DNA from: JAHBNG01 sp039028975
GTDB taxonomy: Bacteria > Chloroflexota > Anaerolineae > Caldilineales > Caldilineaceae
Length of the DNA stretch: 64,000 nucleotides
Direction of reading: 5' to 3'
NCBI GenBank assembly: GCA_039028975.1
Contig: JBCCHB010000036.1
Location: forward strand, 49,155-113,154
Shown: positions 34,907 through 44,007 of the stretch, piece after piece
Position numbering within the stretch: the stretch's first letter is position 1
Layout: each line of letters opens with the position of its first letter
Notes under the pieces: generated by a model
What the model was told of the DNA's origin: nothing
The model's input: only the letters and a program-made list of their open reading frames with translations
The model's database searches: none
Translations under genes and position numbers: made by a program

Positions 34907-35698
34907 ATGAACAACCAACAACTAACACCTTACCCCACGTTAAATCATGTTCTGAATGAGTTTGCCCAGACGCTTCAAAACACCCTTGGCAGCAATCTAA
35001 TTGCCCTCTATCTACAAGGCTCTTTTGCCCTGGGTGATGCAGATGAGTCGAGCGATGTAGATTTCCTAGCCGTCATCGAAGATGAATTAAGCGAAGCCGA
35101 GCTGGCAGATCTCCAAGCCATGCATGCCAGGATTTACGATGAGTCGAACTCTGATTGGGCCAGACACCTCGAAGGATCTTACTTCCCCGGCAATGTCTTT
35201 ACCAACTATGAGCGGGTGGGCGAGCCGCTCCACTATTTGGATAACGGTGCTCGTCAGTTAATCCGCTCAGATCATTGCAATCAACTCGTGGAGCGTTGGG
35301 TAGTGAGAGAGCATGGAATTGCACTCATAGGTCCCGAAGCAAGCCAACTGCTTGAGCCAGTCCCTGTGGATGCATTGCGCAAAGAAGTATGGACAACCAT
35401 GATGGAGTGGGGGCAAGAGCTATTGACCAATCGTCCAAAGTGGGCCAATCGCTGGTATCAAACATTTATTGTGCTGAGCTACTGTCGTATGTTACAGACC
35501 TTGGAGACGGGAAAAGTCCACTCTAAATTAGCGGGCGTAGCTTGGGGCAAGGAGAACCTAAGTGACGAATGGTCGAATTTAATTCAGCAGGCATGGGATA
35601 AACGGCCTGATCCAGATACTACCGTTCATCACGAGGCAGATCCGGTCGATCTGGAACGAACTGCTCAGTTTTTAGCATATGCGTTAGAAATCGGCTGA
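34907..35698 (+). CDS. Aminoglycoside-adenylyltransferase-like protein (AadA/DUF4111 type)
   Basis: About 263 residues. N-terminal motif 'LYLQGSFALGDADESSDVDF' (34-53) with G38-S39 and acidic pair D50/D52, followed by an AadA-like helical domain ('WYQTFIVLSYCRMLQTLETG', 'HSKLAGVAWGKE'). AadA enzymes adenylylate streptomycin/spectinomycin; this is a divergent member, so drug specificity is not claimed. The frame is open from 34802, but ATG 34907 gives a tight junction (1 base) with the upstream gene. Confidence 0.8.
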   Translation: MNNQQLTPYPTLNHVLNEFAQTLQNTLGSNLIALYLQGSFALGDADESSDVDFLAVIEDELSEAELADLQAMHARIYDESNSDWARHLEGSYFPGNVFTNYERVGEPLHYLDNGARQLIRSDHCNQLVERWVVREHGIALIGPEASQLLEPVPVDALRKEVWTTMMEWGQELLTNRPKWANRWYQTFIVLSYCRMLQTLETGKVHSKLAGVAWGKENLSDEWSNLIQQAWDKRPDPDTTVHHEADPVDLERTAQFLAYALEIG

Positions 35699-35700
35699 TC

Positions 35701-35829
35701 TATCCCTCTGACTATATTGCGGGGCAGATCCCACATACCCAAAAAGCGGTTATGCATGGCGCAGCCCACTATCCGAATATGGAAAAGCCACAGGAGTTTA
35801 ATAGGCTGGTGTTGGATTTCCTAAGGTAA
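35701..35829 (+). pseudogene. Alpha/beta-hydrolase C-terminal remnant
   Basis: The frame ending at TAA 35827-35829 reads 'IPHTQKAVMHGAAHYPNMEK' then 'PQEFNRLVLDFLR', the classic last 40 residues of an alpha/beta hydrolase with the catalytic-histidine motif 'HGAAHYPN'. There is no start and no upstream hydrolase sequence; the frame begins at the end of the adenylyltransferase-like gene. A deletion probably fused the two loci. Confidence 0.7.
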
Positions 35830-35841
35830 CAAGGACTGATT

Positions 35842-35955
35842 GATACTTCGCCAGAAAAGTCTTGTACCGACTCTTGTCCAATCTGCTCTGGATATTTCTG
35901 GAAAGGGAGGACATCCCCATCTTCATGGAGACAAGCTTTTTCTGGCTATCTATAT
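35842..35955. repeat. Dispersed palindromic element family E, copy 1
   Basis: CTTGTACCGACTCTTGTCCA and, 55 bases on, GGAGACAAG, with outer arms TTCGCCAGAAAAG / CTTTTTCTGGC. A clear relative is at 60412-60520 (CTTGTCCCGACTCTGGTCCA...GGGGACAAG). Confidence 0.65.
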
Positions 35956-35973
35956 GCAGCAACGGGAGGCATA

Positions 35974-37053
35974 TTGAATCACACCTTCATCAACGGGCTA
36001 GACCTAAGCGAGCTCTTTTACAAGGAAGCCGTTAAACCGCTCTTAAGCAAACACTATCCAGATCTCACATACTCTGCAGCCTTAATCGGGATGGGTTCGG
36101 AGGTGCTGGGGTTCGATACACCCCAGTCTACCGATCATGATTGGGGTCCTCGGCTGATGCTCTTTCTGAGTCAAGCTGACCACGAAAGCCATCAGCGTAC
36201 TATCAATCAGGTGCTACGCCAAGAGCTTCCTCCTCAAATTCATGGTTATCCCACAAATTTTGGCAGTCACGAAGATGGCACAGGCGTTATGGAAGAGACA
36301 GATAGTGGCCTCATCAATCACCGTGTGATGGTACTGACTGTGGGTGGTTTCTTCCGCTATGTATTGAACTTTGATCCAACTGGCGAAATCCGCGTTGTCG
36401 ACTGGATCAGCGTGCCAGAAAATACTCTACTCATGCTGACAGCAGGTCGGGTCTTTTACGATAGCTTGGGAGAATTGGAACCAATTCGGGAAAAGCTGAG
36501 CTACTATCCTCATGAAGTTTGGCTTTATCTATTGGCCGCTCAGTGGCGACGTATTGGTCAAGAGGAAGCCTTTATGGGGCGATGTGGCCAAGTTGGGGAT
36601 GACCTAGGATCGCGATTGGTTGCGAGTCGCTTGGTTCGAGATATGATGCGCCTCTGTTTTTTAATGGAGCGCAAATACGCGCCCTATATCAAGTGGTTTG
36701 GCAGTGCCTTTGCTCAACTCGATTGTGCCGCTACCCTTACACCAATTTTCACTCAGGTATTCGATGCAAGCTCGTGGGAAGAACGCCAAACCCATCTATC
36801 AAGAGCGTATGAGTATGTAGCCCAAATGCATAACGACTTAGGCATCACGGCTCCGCTGCCAACAGACGTATCGGCTTTCCACAATCGCCCATTTTTGGTC
36901 ATTCACGCAGATCGATTTATGGATACCCTTCGCGCAACGATCCAGAGTGAAGAAGTCCTTGCTCTCCCCGATCATCTGGGTGGATTTGACCAATTTATCG
37001 ATTCAACAGACGCACAGAATTTTCCAGAACGGTTTCATGGGATCTTTGGATGA
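35974..37053 (+). CDS. DUF4037 nucleotidyltransferase-like protein
   Basis: 359 residues. 'GMGSEVLGFDTPQSTDHDWG' (39-58) holds a nucleotidyltransferase-type G-S and D-x-D-W-G; the rest matches DUF4037 proteins ('GQEEAFMGRCGQVGDDLGSR', 'RLVRDMMRLCFLMERKYAPY'). Function is not established; a catalytic nucleotidyltransferase is likely. Start is TTG with GGGAGG 4 bases before it. It is followed 15 bases later by a methyltransferase gene. Confidence 0.8.
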   Translation: MNHTFINGLDLSELFYKEAVKPLLSKHYPDLTYSAALIGMGSEVLGFDTPQSTDHDWGPRLMLFLSQADHESHQRTINQVLRQELPPQIHGYPTNFGSHEDGTGVMEETDSGLINHRVMVLTVGGFFRYVLNFDPTGEIRVVDWISVPENTLLMLTAGRVFYDSLGELEPIREKLSYYPHEVWLYLLAAQWRRIGQEEAFMGRCGQVGDDLGSRLVASRLVRDMMRLCFLMERKYAPYIKWFGSAFAQLDCAATLTPIFTQVFDASSWEERQTHLSRAYEYVAQMHNDLGITAPLPTDVSAFHNRPFLVIHADRFMDTLRATIQSEEVLALPDHLGGFDQFIDSTDAQNFPERFHGIFG

Positions 37054-37068
37054 GGGGCATATAGCAAT

Positions 37069-37923
37069 ATGGATAAAACAGAACAAACCCTGGAAGAAGT
37101 CGACACCGAACTAGGCAAACGCTATGGTGAGTACGCTGGGTTTACCGGTGACGCCTCACCATATCTAGTGGAAACCTATGGTGAAGACCCAGAGAATGAA
37201 GTTCGAAGATTGCTCGGAAAGCTTGTCCAGCCCAGCAGCAAACTACTGGATATTGGCTGTGGTCCGGGCCATACGCTTAGCCTCTTTGCCTCACAAGTTA
37301 AGGATGCATGGGGAATTGACGGAGATGAGGCCTTACTAGAGGCTGCACAGTTGCGTGCCGCTGAGCAGAACGTAAGTAATGTAACGTTCATTCACGCCGA
37401 TACGTCCGATGAATGTGCATTGAACCAACTACCGAATGCCTACTTCGATATTGCCTACTGTGAAAGCGGGCCAGGGATAAATGCGGCTCTAATAGAAAAG
37501 CTGGCTGAAAACGCGATCTTTGTCCAGGAAATTGGCGGAACCTTTGGTGCTTATCAATTCCACGAAATTATGGGCCGCAAGCCTTACACCTACTATGCCT
37601 ACGGTCAGGACTATAGCGATCAGGTGCTACTGAGCGAAATGGCGGCGTTGGATCTAGTCCCTATCAGCATTAAGAACTTTTTTTACGAATGGTACTTCCG
37701 CGACGTTGAGCATCTAGAAGCCAACGTTGTCAATGGCCCTTGGCACCTAGGGGATTGGCGAATGGGAAGTCCGCTACCCTACGACAGCGAGCGCGACCGA
37801 GCCGCATTGGAGCTGTATGCGGCCTACAACACCACGCCAAAAGGTGTTCGCTTTCAACAACAGATTCGGGTCTTTGTGTGGCGGCGGGACAAGGTTCACT
37901 TCTATCCGATAGCTGGTCGCTAG
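37069..37923 (+). CDS. Class I SAM-dependent methyltransferase
   Basis: 284 residues. SAM-binding motif I 'LLDIGCGPGHTLSLFA' (59-74), acidic motif 'WGIDGDEALLEAA', and 'FIHADTSDE'. The C-terminal half ('YEWYFRDVEHLEANVVNGPW') is the usual variable, substrate-binding part. Substrate unknown. It probably shares a transcript with the DUF4037 gene. GTGGCTAGTGGCTGG-type short direct repeats follow its stop (37921-37970). Confidence 0.85.
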   Translation: MDKTEQTLEEVDTELGKRYGEYAGFTGDASPYLVETYGEDPENEVRRLLGKLVQPSSKLLDIGCGPGHTLSLFASQVKDAWGIDGDEALLEAAQLRAAEQNVSNVTFIHADTSDECALNQLPNAYFDIAYCESGPGINAALIEKLAENAIFVQEIGGTFGAYQFHEIMGRKPYTYYAYGQDYSDQVLLSEMAALDLVPISIKNFFYEWYFRDVEHLEANVVNGPWHLGDWRMGSPLPYDSERDRAALELYAAYNTTPKGVRFQQQIRVFVWRRDKVHFYPIAGR

Positions 37924-38010
37924 TAGTTGGTGGCTAGTGGCTGGTTGTTAGTGATTGGTGGCTGGCTATTAAGGCTATGAATAGCTGAAGATCGAACTTG
38001 GCGTGGAAAA

Positions 38011-39597
38011 TCACATGCCCCAAACCCGAATGGTCATTCCTTGATGAGTCTCGGTCCGCGTGAAGATCTTTTCAGACCAGGGCTTATCGGGCGTACGGTC
38101 AAAGATAACAAGATGCCCATCTTCCGTCTCGGCTCTATCCATGTAGTACCAGGTTTGTTCCAATCCTTCTTCAATGGTTTTGTCAAGCTTTCGGTAGCGG
38201 ATCTTGAGTTCAATGACCGATTTCTGCACATGCCCGTCACCATAGGGCCAGATGATCAACAGATCTGTGCGTCTGCGGCCTAGACCATATTCACGCTTGA
38301 TCTGTCCGCCACTGTTGATAATCCGTTGGAGATGGGCCTGCATGAGTAGTTGGGGACCGGCCTCTTTGTAGTCAAATCGTTCGACCCAATGCTCTGAGTT
38401 TTCGCGGAAGAAACTTTGGAAATCGCGAAGCAGCTTCTCCATATCCAGACGACCATCTTCTAGGATATACCAAGCTGGCTCAAAATAGCTAGCTAGGTTG
38501 ATCTGGGTAATGTCGGTCAGTTGACGGGGTATGACTTCTTGGTAGATTGGATTGGCAATTTCGGCTTTTTTGCCATTGCGACGAACTAGCCCTAAATCGA
38601 TGACGTATTGGATATCATCATCGCTCACAGAATCTTCCAGCTCTGTTCCTTCTAACATGGGGGCAATCACCCGTCTTACCCGTTCTTCATCTAGTTTGTC
38701 TGCTAGTTGATCTAAGTGGGTCTCTTTGCGCAAGATCAGGTTTTCTTTGGCTTCATAGACCGCATCCGTTGTTATGCGAACCGAACGGTCACGGTTGGCT
38801 TTCATATCGAAGCAGACCTCATAGCCAAGGGCATTCACCAGCCAGGGCTGACCTTGAGTGAGTTCCCAAATGTAGTCAATCGTCCCTGGTTCAAAAATTT
38901 GACCGGTTTCTTTCGTGTGTTGCTCAAAGAGCATCTTGACTTCATCCTGGATAAAGTCGCCCATTTGTAAAGATTTGGCTTTAATATTAAAGGCGCTGCC
39001 GCCTGTGATCACAGATTTCTCTTGGTCCGAATGGATGCGGTAATCGCGCACGTCCCGAACGCCGCAGAGAATAATGCTGTGTGGAAACAATTCTGGTCTC
39101 TTGTAGTAACCAGCGCGTAATTGCCGCAAAACCGATATCAAGGTATCGCCAATGAGTGAATCAATCTCATCGATAAAAAGAACAAGGGGTTTATCGCTAT
39201 GCTTAGACCAGCGGGTGAGCATCTCTTCTAAAGCACCCGGACCTCGCTCAGCTAGAATCTCTCCCATGATCTGGTTAGGAAATGGATCATGCAGGAAGTC
39301 TCGTGCCGCTGATGCCAGTGAACCCAAGATTACTTGCATCGCAGCTTCAACATTCTCACGCATGGCCTGCGCAGGCTCTACATTAAAATAGAGCGCGCGA
39401 AATTTTTCCTGCTGGTTCAGATACTCCGATAGAGCCAGCATATACGATGTTTTACCGACTTGACGTGGTGCATGTAAAACAAAATATCGCTTCTGATCGA
39501 TCAACATCAGCACGTCATCAAGATCAAACCTAGTTAAAGGCGGAATATAATAGTGATCATCAGTATCGATTGGCCCAGTCGTGTTGAAAAATCGCAT
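38011..39597 (-). CDS. AAA-type ATPase with C-terminal PD-(D/E)XK-like domain
   Basis: About 528 residues. N-terminal ATPase: 'YFVLHAPRQVGKTSYM' (Walker A 43-50), 'KPLVLFIDEIDSLIG' (Walker B 136-150) and the arginine-rich sensor area 'LRAGYYKRPELFPHSIIL'. A winged-helix-like middle part follows, then a C-terminal domain with 'GLGRRRTDLLIIWP' and 'QKSVIELKIRYRK', i.e. D...ExK as in PD-(D/E)XK nucleases. These proteins are common, multiplied and of uncertain role; a mobile or defence role is often suggested. The frame is open to 39687, but ATG 39597 ('MRFFNTTGP') agrees with the related copy at 46016. Opposite in strand to its neighbours. Confidence 0.85.
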   Translation of the reverse strand: MRFFNTTGPIDTDDHYYIPPLTRFDLDDVLMLIDQKRYFVLHAPRQVGKTSYMLALSEYLNQQEKFRALYFNVEPAQAMRENVEAAMQVILGSLASAARDFLHDPFPNQIMGEILAERGPGALEEMLTRWSKHSDKPLVLFIDEIDSLIGDTLISVLRQLRAGYYKRPELFPHSIILCGVRDVRDYRIHSDQEKSVITGGSAFNIKAKSLQMGDFIQDEVKMLFEQHTKETGQIFEPGTIDYIWELTQGQPWLVNALGYEVCFDMKANRDRSVRITTDAVYEAKENLILRKETHLDQLADKLDEERVRRVIAPMLEGTELEDSVSDDDIQYVIDLGLVRRNGKKAEIANPIYQEVIPRQLTDITQINLASYFEPAWYILEDGRLDMEKLLRDFQSFFRENSEHWVERFDYKEAGPQLLMQAHLQRIINSGGQIKREYGLGRRRTDLLIIWPYGDGHVQKSVIELKIRYRKLDKTIEEGLEQTWYYMDRAETEDGHLVIFDRTPDKPWSEKIFTRTETHQGMTIRVWGM

Positions 39598-39766
39598 ACA
39601 TTTATCCATGTAGAGTAAGCAAAGTTGAGTGTTTTCAAGATAATCAGTCGATGGCAATTTCAGCGAGAGGCTCTTCGGTTCCGCCACAAAAGACTGTAAC
39701 CAAACAGAGTGACATTGTGGCTACTGATTATACCATACCATATTCAGGTTGTAAGGGAAGCCATAA

Positions 39767-40720
39767 ATGAAATACAAAGTAGAAGCAGCAAACGCAGAAA
39801 CCGATTATGATGCCCTGGCTACGTTCATGAATACGTTTGAACCCGATCCAATCTCTGGAGACGATCTACGCGAATGGGATCGGCGTAATGCGGAGAATAT
39901 CCTGCGCCGGTGGCTCGTTCGCGCCGAAGACGAGACTATCATCGGCTATAGTGTCGCCCTTCAGGGGACATGGAACAGTGAAGGGGAGTTCTATCTCTGG
40001 TTCAATACAGACAAAGCCTATCGCAATCGAGGCATTGGGCAAGAGCTCTATGCAATGGGGCTCGAATTTATCCAAGCCAACAACGGCACAGCCCTTACAA
40101 CTGAAGTAAGCGACGATGAAGCTGAAGGAATACGTTTTGCCGAATCACGCGGTTTTAGCAAACTCAAGCACACATTTCAGTCCAAGTTGGATCTACAGCA
40201 ATTCGAAGAGACTGCCTTTGATAAGTCGGTTACAGCTGCTCAGGAGGCGGGTATCCGCTTTTATACCTTAGCGGATGTGGAAGATACCGAAGAGAATCGC
40301 CGAACCTTATATGAGATCAACCGCCACACTTCACTGCAAGATCCTGGCTCCGACGGCCGATTCCCATCCTTTGAGCAATTCAACAAAGATGTCTTTCCGT
40401 CTTCTTGGTATCGGGCAGAAGGTCAGTGGCTTGCAGCAAAGGAGGAGCGCGTAGTTGGAATGTGCGCAGTGGGCTACTTCCAAGAATCCAACTCTACCTA
40501 CAACATGATGACCGGCGTGCATGAGGAATATCGTGGACGAGGTATTGCCCAGGCACTCAAAGTGCTATCTGCCCGCTGGGCCAAAGCGTATGGGGCAGAC
40601 TACATGCGCACCAATAACAATTCAGAGAATGGCCCTATGCTGGCGATCAACCGCAAATTAGGTTATGCCCCACAGCCAGGGAGCTATACCATGGTCAAAA
40701 AGGGGCTGGACGCAAACTAA
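39767..40720 (+). CDS. Tandem GNAT acetyltransferase
   Basis: 317 residues with two GNAT domains, each with an acetyl-CoA loop: 'TDKAYRNRGIGQELYAMG' (81-98) and 'VHEEYRGRGIAQALKVLSAR'. Related along its length to the C-terminal half of the sigma fusion at 28187 (shared pattern 'LADVEDTEENRRTLYEIN' versus 'FADVEQSEENIRRLYDIN', and 'N-x-P-M-x-A-I-N-x-K'). Both loops look usable here, whereas the second is degenerate in the fusion. Substrate unknown. Another GNAT gene starts 18 bases after its stop. Confidence 0.88.
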   Translation: MKYKVEAANAETDYDALATFMNTFEPDPISGDDLREWDRRNAENILRRWLVRAEDETIIGYSVALQGTWNSEGEFYLWFNTDKAYRNRGIGQELYAMGLEFIQANNGTALTTEVSDDEAEGIRFAESRGFSKLKHTFQSKLDLQQFEETAFDKSVTAAQEAGIRFYTLADVEDTEENRRTLYEINRHTSLQDPGSDGRFPSFEQFNKDVFPSSWYRAEGQWLAAKEERVVGMCAVGYFQESNSTYNMMTGVHEEYRGRGIAQALKVLSARWAKAYGADYMRTNNNSENGPMLAINRKLGYAPQPGSYTMVKKGLDAN

Positions 40721-40738
40721 TACAGGACACACCCAAAC

Positions 40739-41224
40739 ATGGCCGATAAAATCACAATTCGTGCCGTTACGATGGAGGATGCTGAACAGCTCCAAAAGAA
40801 CTGTTTCTCTGCTATGAGGCTTGAACAAGTTCAAAAAGCATTAAGAAACACCTTGGTGGCCAGCGCGGAAGGCAAAGAATATCAAGTAGTTGCCGAAGTC
40901 AATGACGAGGTAGTCGGTTGCGCAACGTTGATTCGCGACACCCATCCGCTTCGCTCACACCGGGCAGGGCTATTTGGAATCGTCGTACATCCTCATCACC
41001 AGAAAAAAGGAATTGCGCGTCAGTTGGTGGACAGCTTATCCGAACAAGCACAGGCAGTCGGCATCAAGATTCTAGAAACAAGTGCGCGGGCGGACACAGG
41101 TGCCGATTTGGTCTATCCAAGGCTGGGCTTTACGGAATATGGGCGGCTGCCGAGAGGGCTATTGCAACCTGACGGCGAGAAACAGGTCTTTGATGAAGTC
41201 TATTTTTATCGGGCGCTCTGCTAA
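40739..41224 (+). CDS. GNAT acetyltransferase
   Basis: 161 residues, a single Acetyltransf_1 domain with motif A 'IVVHPHHQKKGIARQLVDS' and a closing 'VYPRLGFTEYGRLPRGLL'. Substrate unknown. It seems to be co-transcribed with the tandem GNAT 18 bases upstream. Confidence 0.88.
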   Translation: MADKITIRAVTMEDAEQLQKNCFSAMRLEQVQKALRNTLVASAEGKEYQVVAEVNDEVVGCATLIRDTHPLRSHRAGLFGIVVHPHHQKKGIARQLVDSLSEQAQAVGIKILETSARADTGADLVYPRLGFTEYGRLPRGLLQPDGEKQVFDEVYFYRALC

Positions 41225-41394
41225 TTCACGTAAGCCATCCAGTACATTGTTACAGGTTCAGAAATGATGGGATTTTCGGCGCTTGTGCGGTTACAAACCG
41301 CACCTACAATTGATCCACTCTAATCGCTCAGTACTTGCGTAGCAGTGTACTGACACGACAGGTATAGTTTGGTTATGTACCGAAAGGGCAAACA

Positions 41395-41940
41395 ATGTTT
41401 ATGAATCCAATCGAGACGAAACGCTTACAAATTCGCCGCTTTACCACTGATGACTGGCGGGCGGTTCACACATATACATCTATGCCCGACATGATGGAGT
41501 ATATGGAAGAAGAGGTTATGATCGAGGCGGATACACAGGAATTTGTGCAGAAACAGACAACCGATGAAGTGACAGCGTATGCCCTAATATTGAAAACGGA
41601 AGAGCAACTCATCGGCCATATGATCTATCACCCTTGGTATGCGCCACGTACTTTCGAGATCGGCTGGATCGTCCATCCAGGCTATCACCGCCAAGGCTAC
41701 TCAACCGAAGCAGCTTATGCATTGCTAAGGCATGGCTTTGAAGAGCAGAAGCTACATCGCATCATCGCCACCTGTCAGCCAGAAAACGTCGCCTCCTATC
41801 GCGTTATGGAGAAGCTTGGTATGCGCCGTGAAGGACACTTTCAGAAGTGTATCTATCGCGGAAATAACGCCTGGTGGAGTGAGTACTTCTACGCCATTTT
41901 GGCGGAGGAGTGGAGAGAAAAGGTCCGTTTATGCAATTAA
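41395..41940 (+). CDS. GNAT acetyltransferase, RimJ/RimL-like
   Basis: 181 residues. 'ETKRLQIRRFTTDDWRAVHT' is the usual start of the Acetyltransf_3 group; motif A is 'WIVHPGYHRQGYSTEAAYAL', followed by 'ATCQPENVASYRVMEKLGMR'. AAAGGG lies 6-7 bases before the ATG. Its end overlaps the start of a methyltransferase gene. Substrate (protein N-terminus or small molecule) unknown. Confidence 0.88.
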   Translation: MFMNPIETKRLQIRRFTTDDWRAVHTYTSMPDMMEYMEEEVMIEADTQEFVQKQTTDEVTAYALILKTEEQLIGHMIYHPWYAPRTFEIGWIVHPGYHRQGYSTEAAYALLRHGFEEQKLHRIIATCQPENVASYRVMEKLGMRREGHFQKCIYRGNNAWWSEYFYAILAEEWREKVRLCN

Positions 41941-42680
41941 CCACCTACGGCAAGCTGAATGCCGCCCAATATGCCCTTGACAACTCTGAACCGCCGGAAG
42001 AGATGCTTGCCTTCTACTGGCAGCAATATAAGGCAACATTCGGGCCAGTCCTAGAGCCGATGTGCGGCACTGGAAGGTTCTTAATCCCATTCTTAGAAGA
42101 TGGCGCCGACATCGACGGGGTAGACGCTTCTAAACATATGCTTGAACAGTGCCGACAACGATTGAATACGCGCAATTTGAGCACGAATCTTGTTCACCAA
42201 CTCATTCAAGAGCTTAATCTACCGCGTCAGTACGGCTACATCTTCATGCCCGATCGAGCCATTTCGCTCATCTATGAACAGAGCGCAGCCATCGAAACAC
42301 TCAGGCGACTATACGATCATTTGCTCCCTGGTGGCGTGTTAGCGCTCGACGTACAGATGATAGGTGCGCAAGCCTTCCCGCTCGATCAATGGCAGAGCAA
42401 TTGGTCTACGTTGCCAGACGGCTCCATTCAGCTAGATAGCCTGCTTTTCCAAATGGAGGAAGAGGGCAGGATCTTGCGTGCGGCTGGCAAGCATGAGCGC
42501 TTTGTGGATGGCAAGCTGATGGAAACCGAATTGGATGTCTATATCGAACGCTTTTACGAGGAGGTAGAATTTACCAAACTACTGGAAACCACGGGCTTTA
42601 CTGAGATCCAAGTAAGTCAACCCTTTCCAGAAGAAAGCTATCCAGGATATTTGGCATATGTTTGTAAGAAGGGAAGCTAA
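41931..42680 (+). CDS. Class I SAM-dependent methyltransferase
   Basis: About 249 residues. Motif I 'VLEPMCGTGRFLIPFLEDG' (40-58), 'DGVDASKHMLEQCRQRL', and a late 'LLPGGVLALDVQM'. Substrate unknown. The frame is open from 41910, but ATG 41931 starts 'MQLTTYGKLNAAQYALDN', the family N-terminus, and overlaps the upstream GNAT stop by 10 bases, so the pair is translationally coupled. Confidence 0.87.
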   Translation: MQLTTYGKLNAAQYALDNSEPPEEMLAFYWQQYKATFGPVLEPMCGTGRFLIPFLEDGADIDGVDASKHMLEQCRQRLNTRNLSTNLVHQLIQELNLPRQYGYIFMPDRAISLIYEQSAAIETLRRLYDHLLPGGVLALDVQMIGAQAFPLDQWQSNWSTLPDGSIQLDSLLFQMEEEGRILRAAGKHERFVDGKLMETELDVYIERFYEEVEFTKLLETTGFTEIQVSQPFPEESYPGYLAYVCKKGS

Positions 42681-42849
42681 GGCAAAGTCAACACTTTCTG
42701 CCCTTCATTCATTTATATTGGTAGCCATATCATCAATCGATTAGGTCTTACCAGTGGCAGAGAGCAAATCATCTATGTAAGTATCATCCAATAAAGCTAG
42801 CCAAGCCCGTCGAACCCTATATACGCTCTTTGCCGCCAACGCCATCTCC

Positions 42850-44007
42850 ATGACGGGCAATCAGCTAACCATATTGGCTGTTCCGTGGTTTGTCCTCTCC
42901 ACAACAGGTAGCGCAGCTCAAACGGGGATTACGGCATTTTTTACCATTTTGCCGGCTATCCTTGCAGCATTCTTTGGTGGTGTTATTGTTGATCGAATTG
43001 GCTATAAACAAGCCAGCATTGTTTCTGATGTGGCCAGTGGTGCTACGGTTGCCTTGATTCCGCTTCTTTACATGCTAAATCTCCTGCCATTTTGGCTCTT
43101 GCTCGTCCTTGTTTTTTGTGGCGCTTTGCTCGACGCGCCTGGGGCAACGGCACGCGCTGCACTGGTCCCAGAATTAGCGGAAGCCGCAGAGATGTCCTTA
43201 GAACGGGCCACCTCATTCATGCAGATTGTTGAGCGTTCATCATGGTTGATTGGTTTTCCCTTAGCCGGTATCCTGGTCGCAGTTTTTGGGGCACAGAACG
43301 TGCTATGGATCGATGCCTTAACATTCGCCGCTTCCGCTCTTCTGATTGCACTTGTCTTATCGAATTATGGTCCGCAAAAGGAAAAGGAAGATTCGGGCAA
43401 TTACCTAGAAGAACTCACTGGTGGTCTGCGCTTTATTTATACACAGAAATTGCTTCTGTTGATGATCATCAGCGTGATGGTCACCAACTTCCTGGATGCA
43501 GCCCAGAGCTCTGTGGTTTTACCCGTTTTTGCAAAAGAAGTCTATGGTAGCGCAGTCTCATTGGGTCTGATGTTTGGGCTTGCGGGAGGTGGTGCAGTAA
43601 TTGGTGCTTTACTCTACAGCGCAATTGGCCATCATTACTCCAGACGCTGGTTCTTACTTGGAGCGTTAGCCATGGTCTCACTGCCTCGTATAGCCTTACT
43701 CTTCTTCCCACCGCTCTACGTTGTGTTGATTACGCAAACGCTGGTGGGCGTTGCTGCCGGACCATTGAATCCTATCATGAGAACGGTATTTTTCGAGCGG
43801 ATACCATCTGAGCTACGGGGGCGAGTCTTGGGTGTGACATCAGCTGGAGCCTTGATTGCTGCGCCACTTGGTGTCCTCCTGGCAGGGTATGTGGTTGAAT
43901 GGGCAGGATTACGCTTTGCACTCTTGGGCGTGATTAGTGGCTATCTGCTTAACACAATTGTACTATTCTTTTCACCAACATTGCGAGAAATGGACGAACC
44001 AACCTGA
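42850..44007 (+). CDS. MFS transporter with an abnormal start
   Basis: 385 residues with about 12 hydrophobic segments; 'FFGGVIVDRIGYKQASIVSD' is the loop 2-3 motif of major facilitator exporters. It is probably a small-molecule efflux pump. The ATG at 42850 falls inside the first helix. Upstream the frame stays open for 23 more codons that read like a proper MFS N-terminus ('SQARRTLYTLFAANAISMTG'), but they hold no ATG, GTG or TTG, and the frame then meets TAA at 42778, itself directly after an ATG. Either a non-standard start is used or the 5' end has mutated. It ends by overlapping the next gene (TGATG). Confidence 0.75.
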   Translation: MTGNQLTILAVPWFVLSTTGSAAQTGITAFFTILPAILAAFFGGVIVDRIGYKQASIVSDVASGATVALIPLLYMLNLLPFWLLLVLVFCGALLDAPGATARAALVPELAEAAEMSLERATSFMQIVERSSWLIGFPLAGILVAVFGAQNVLWIDALTFAASALLIALVLSNYGPQKEKEDSGNYLEELTGGLRFIYTQKLLLLMIISVMVTNFLDAAQSSVVLPVFAKEVYGSAVSLGLMFGLAGGGAVIGALLYSAIGHHYSRRWFLLGALAMVSLPRIALLFFPPLYVVLITQTLVGVAAGPLNPIMRTVFFERIPSELRGRVLGVTSAGALIAAPLGVLLAGYVVEWAGLRFALLGVISGYLLNTIVLFFSPTLREMDEPT

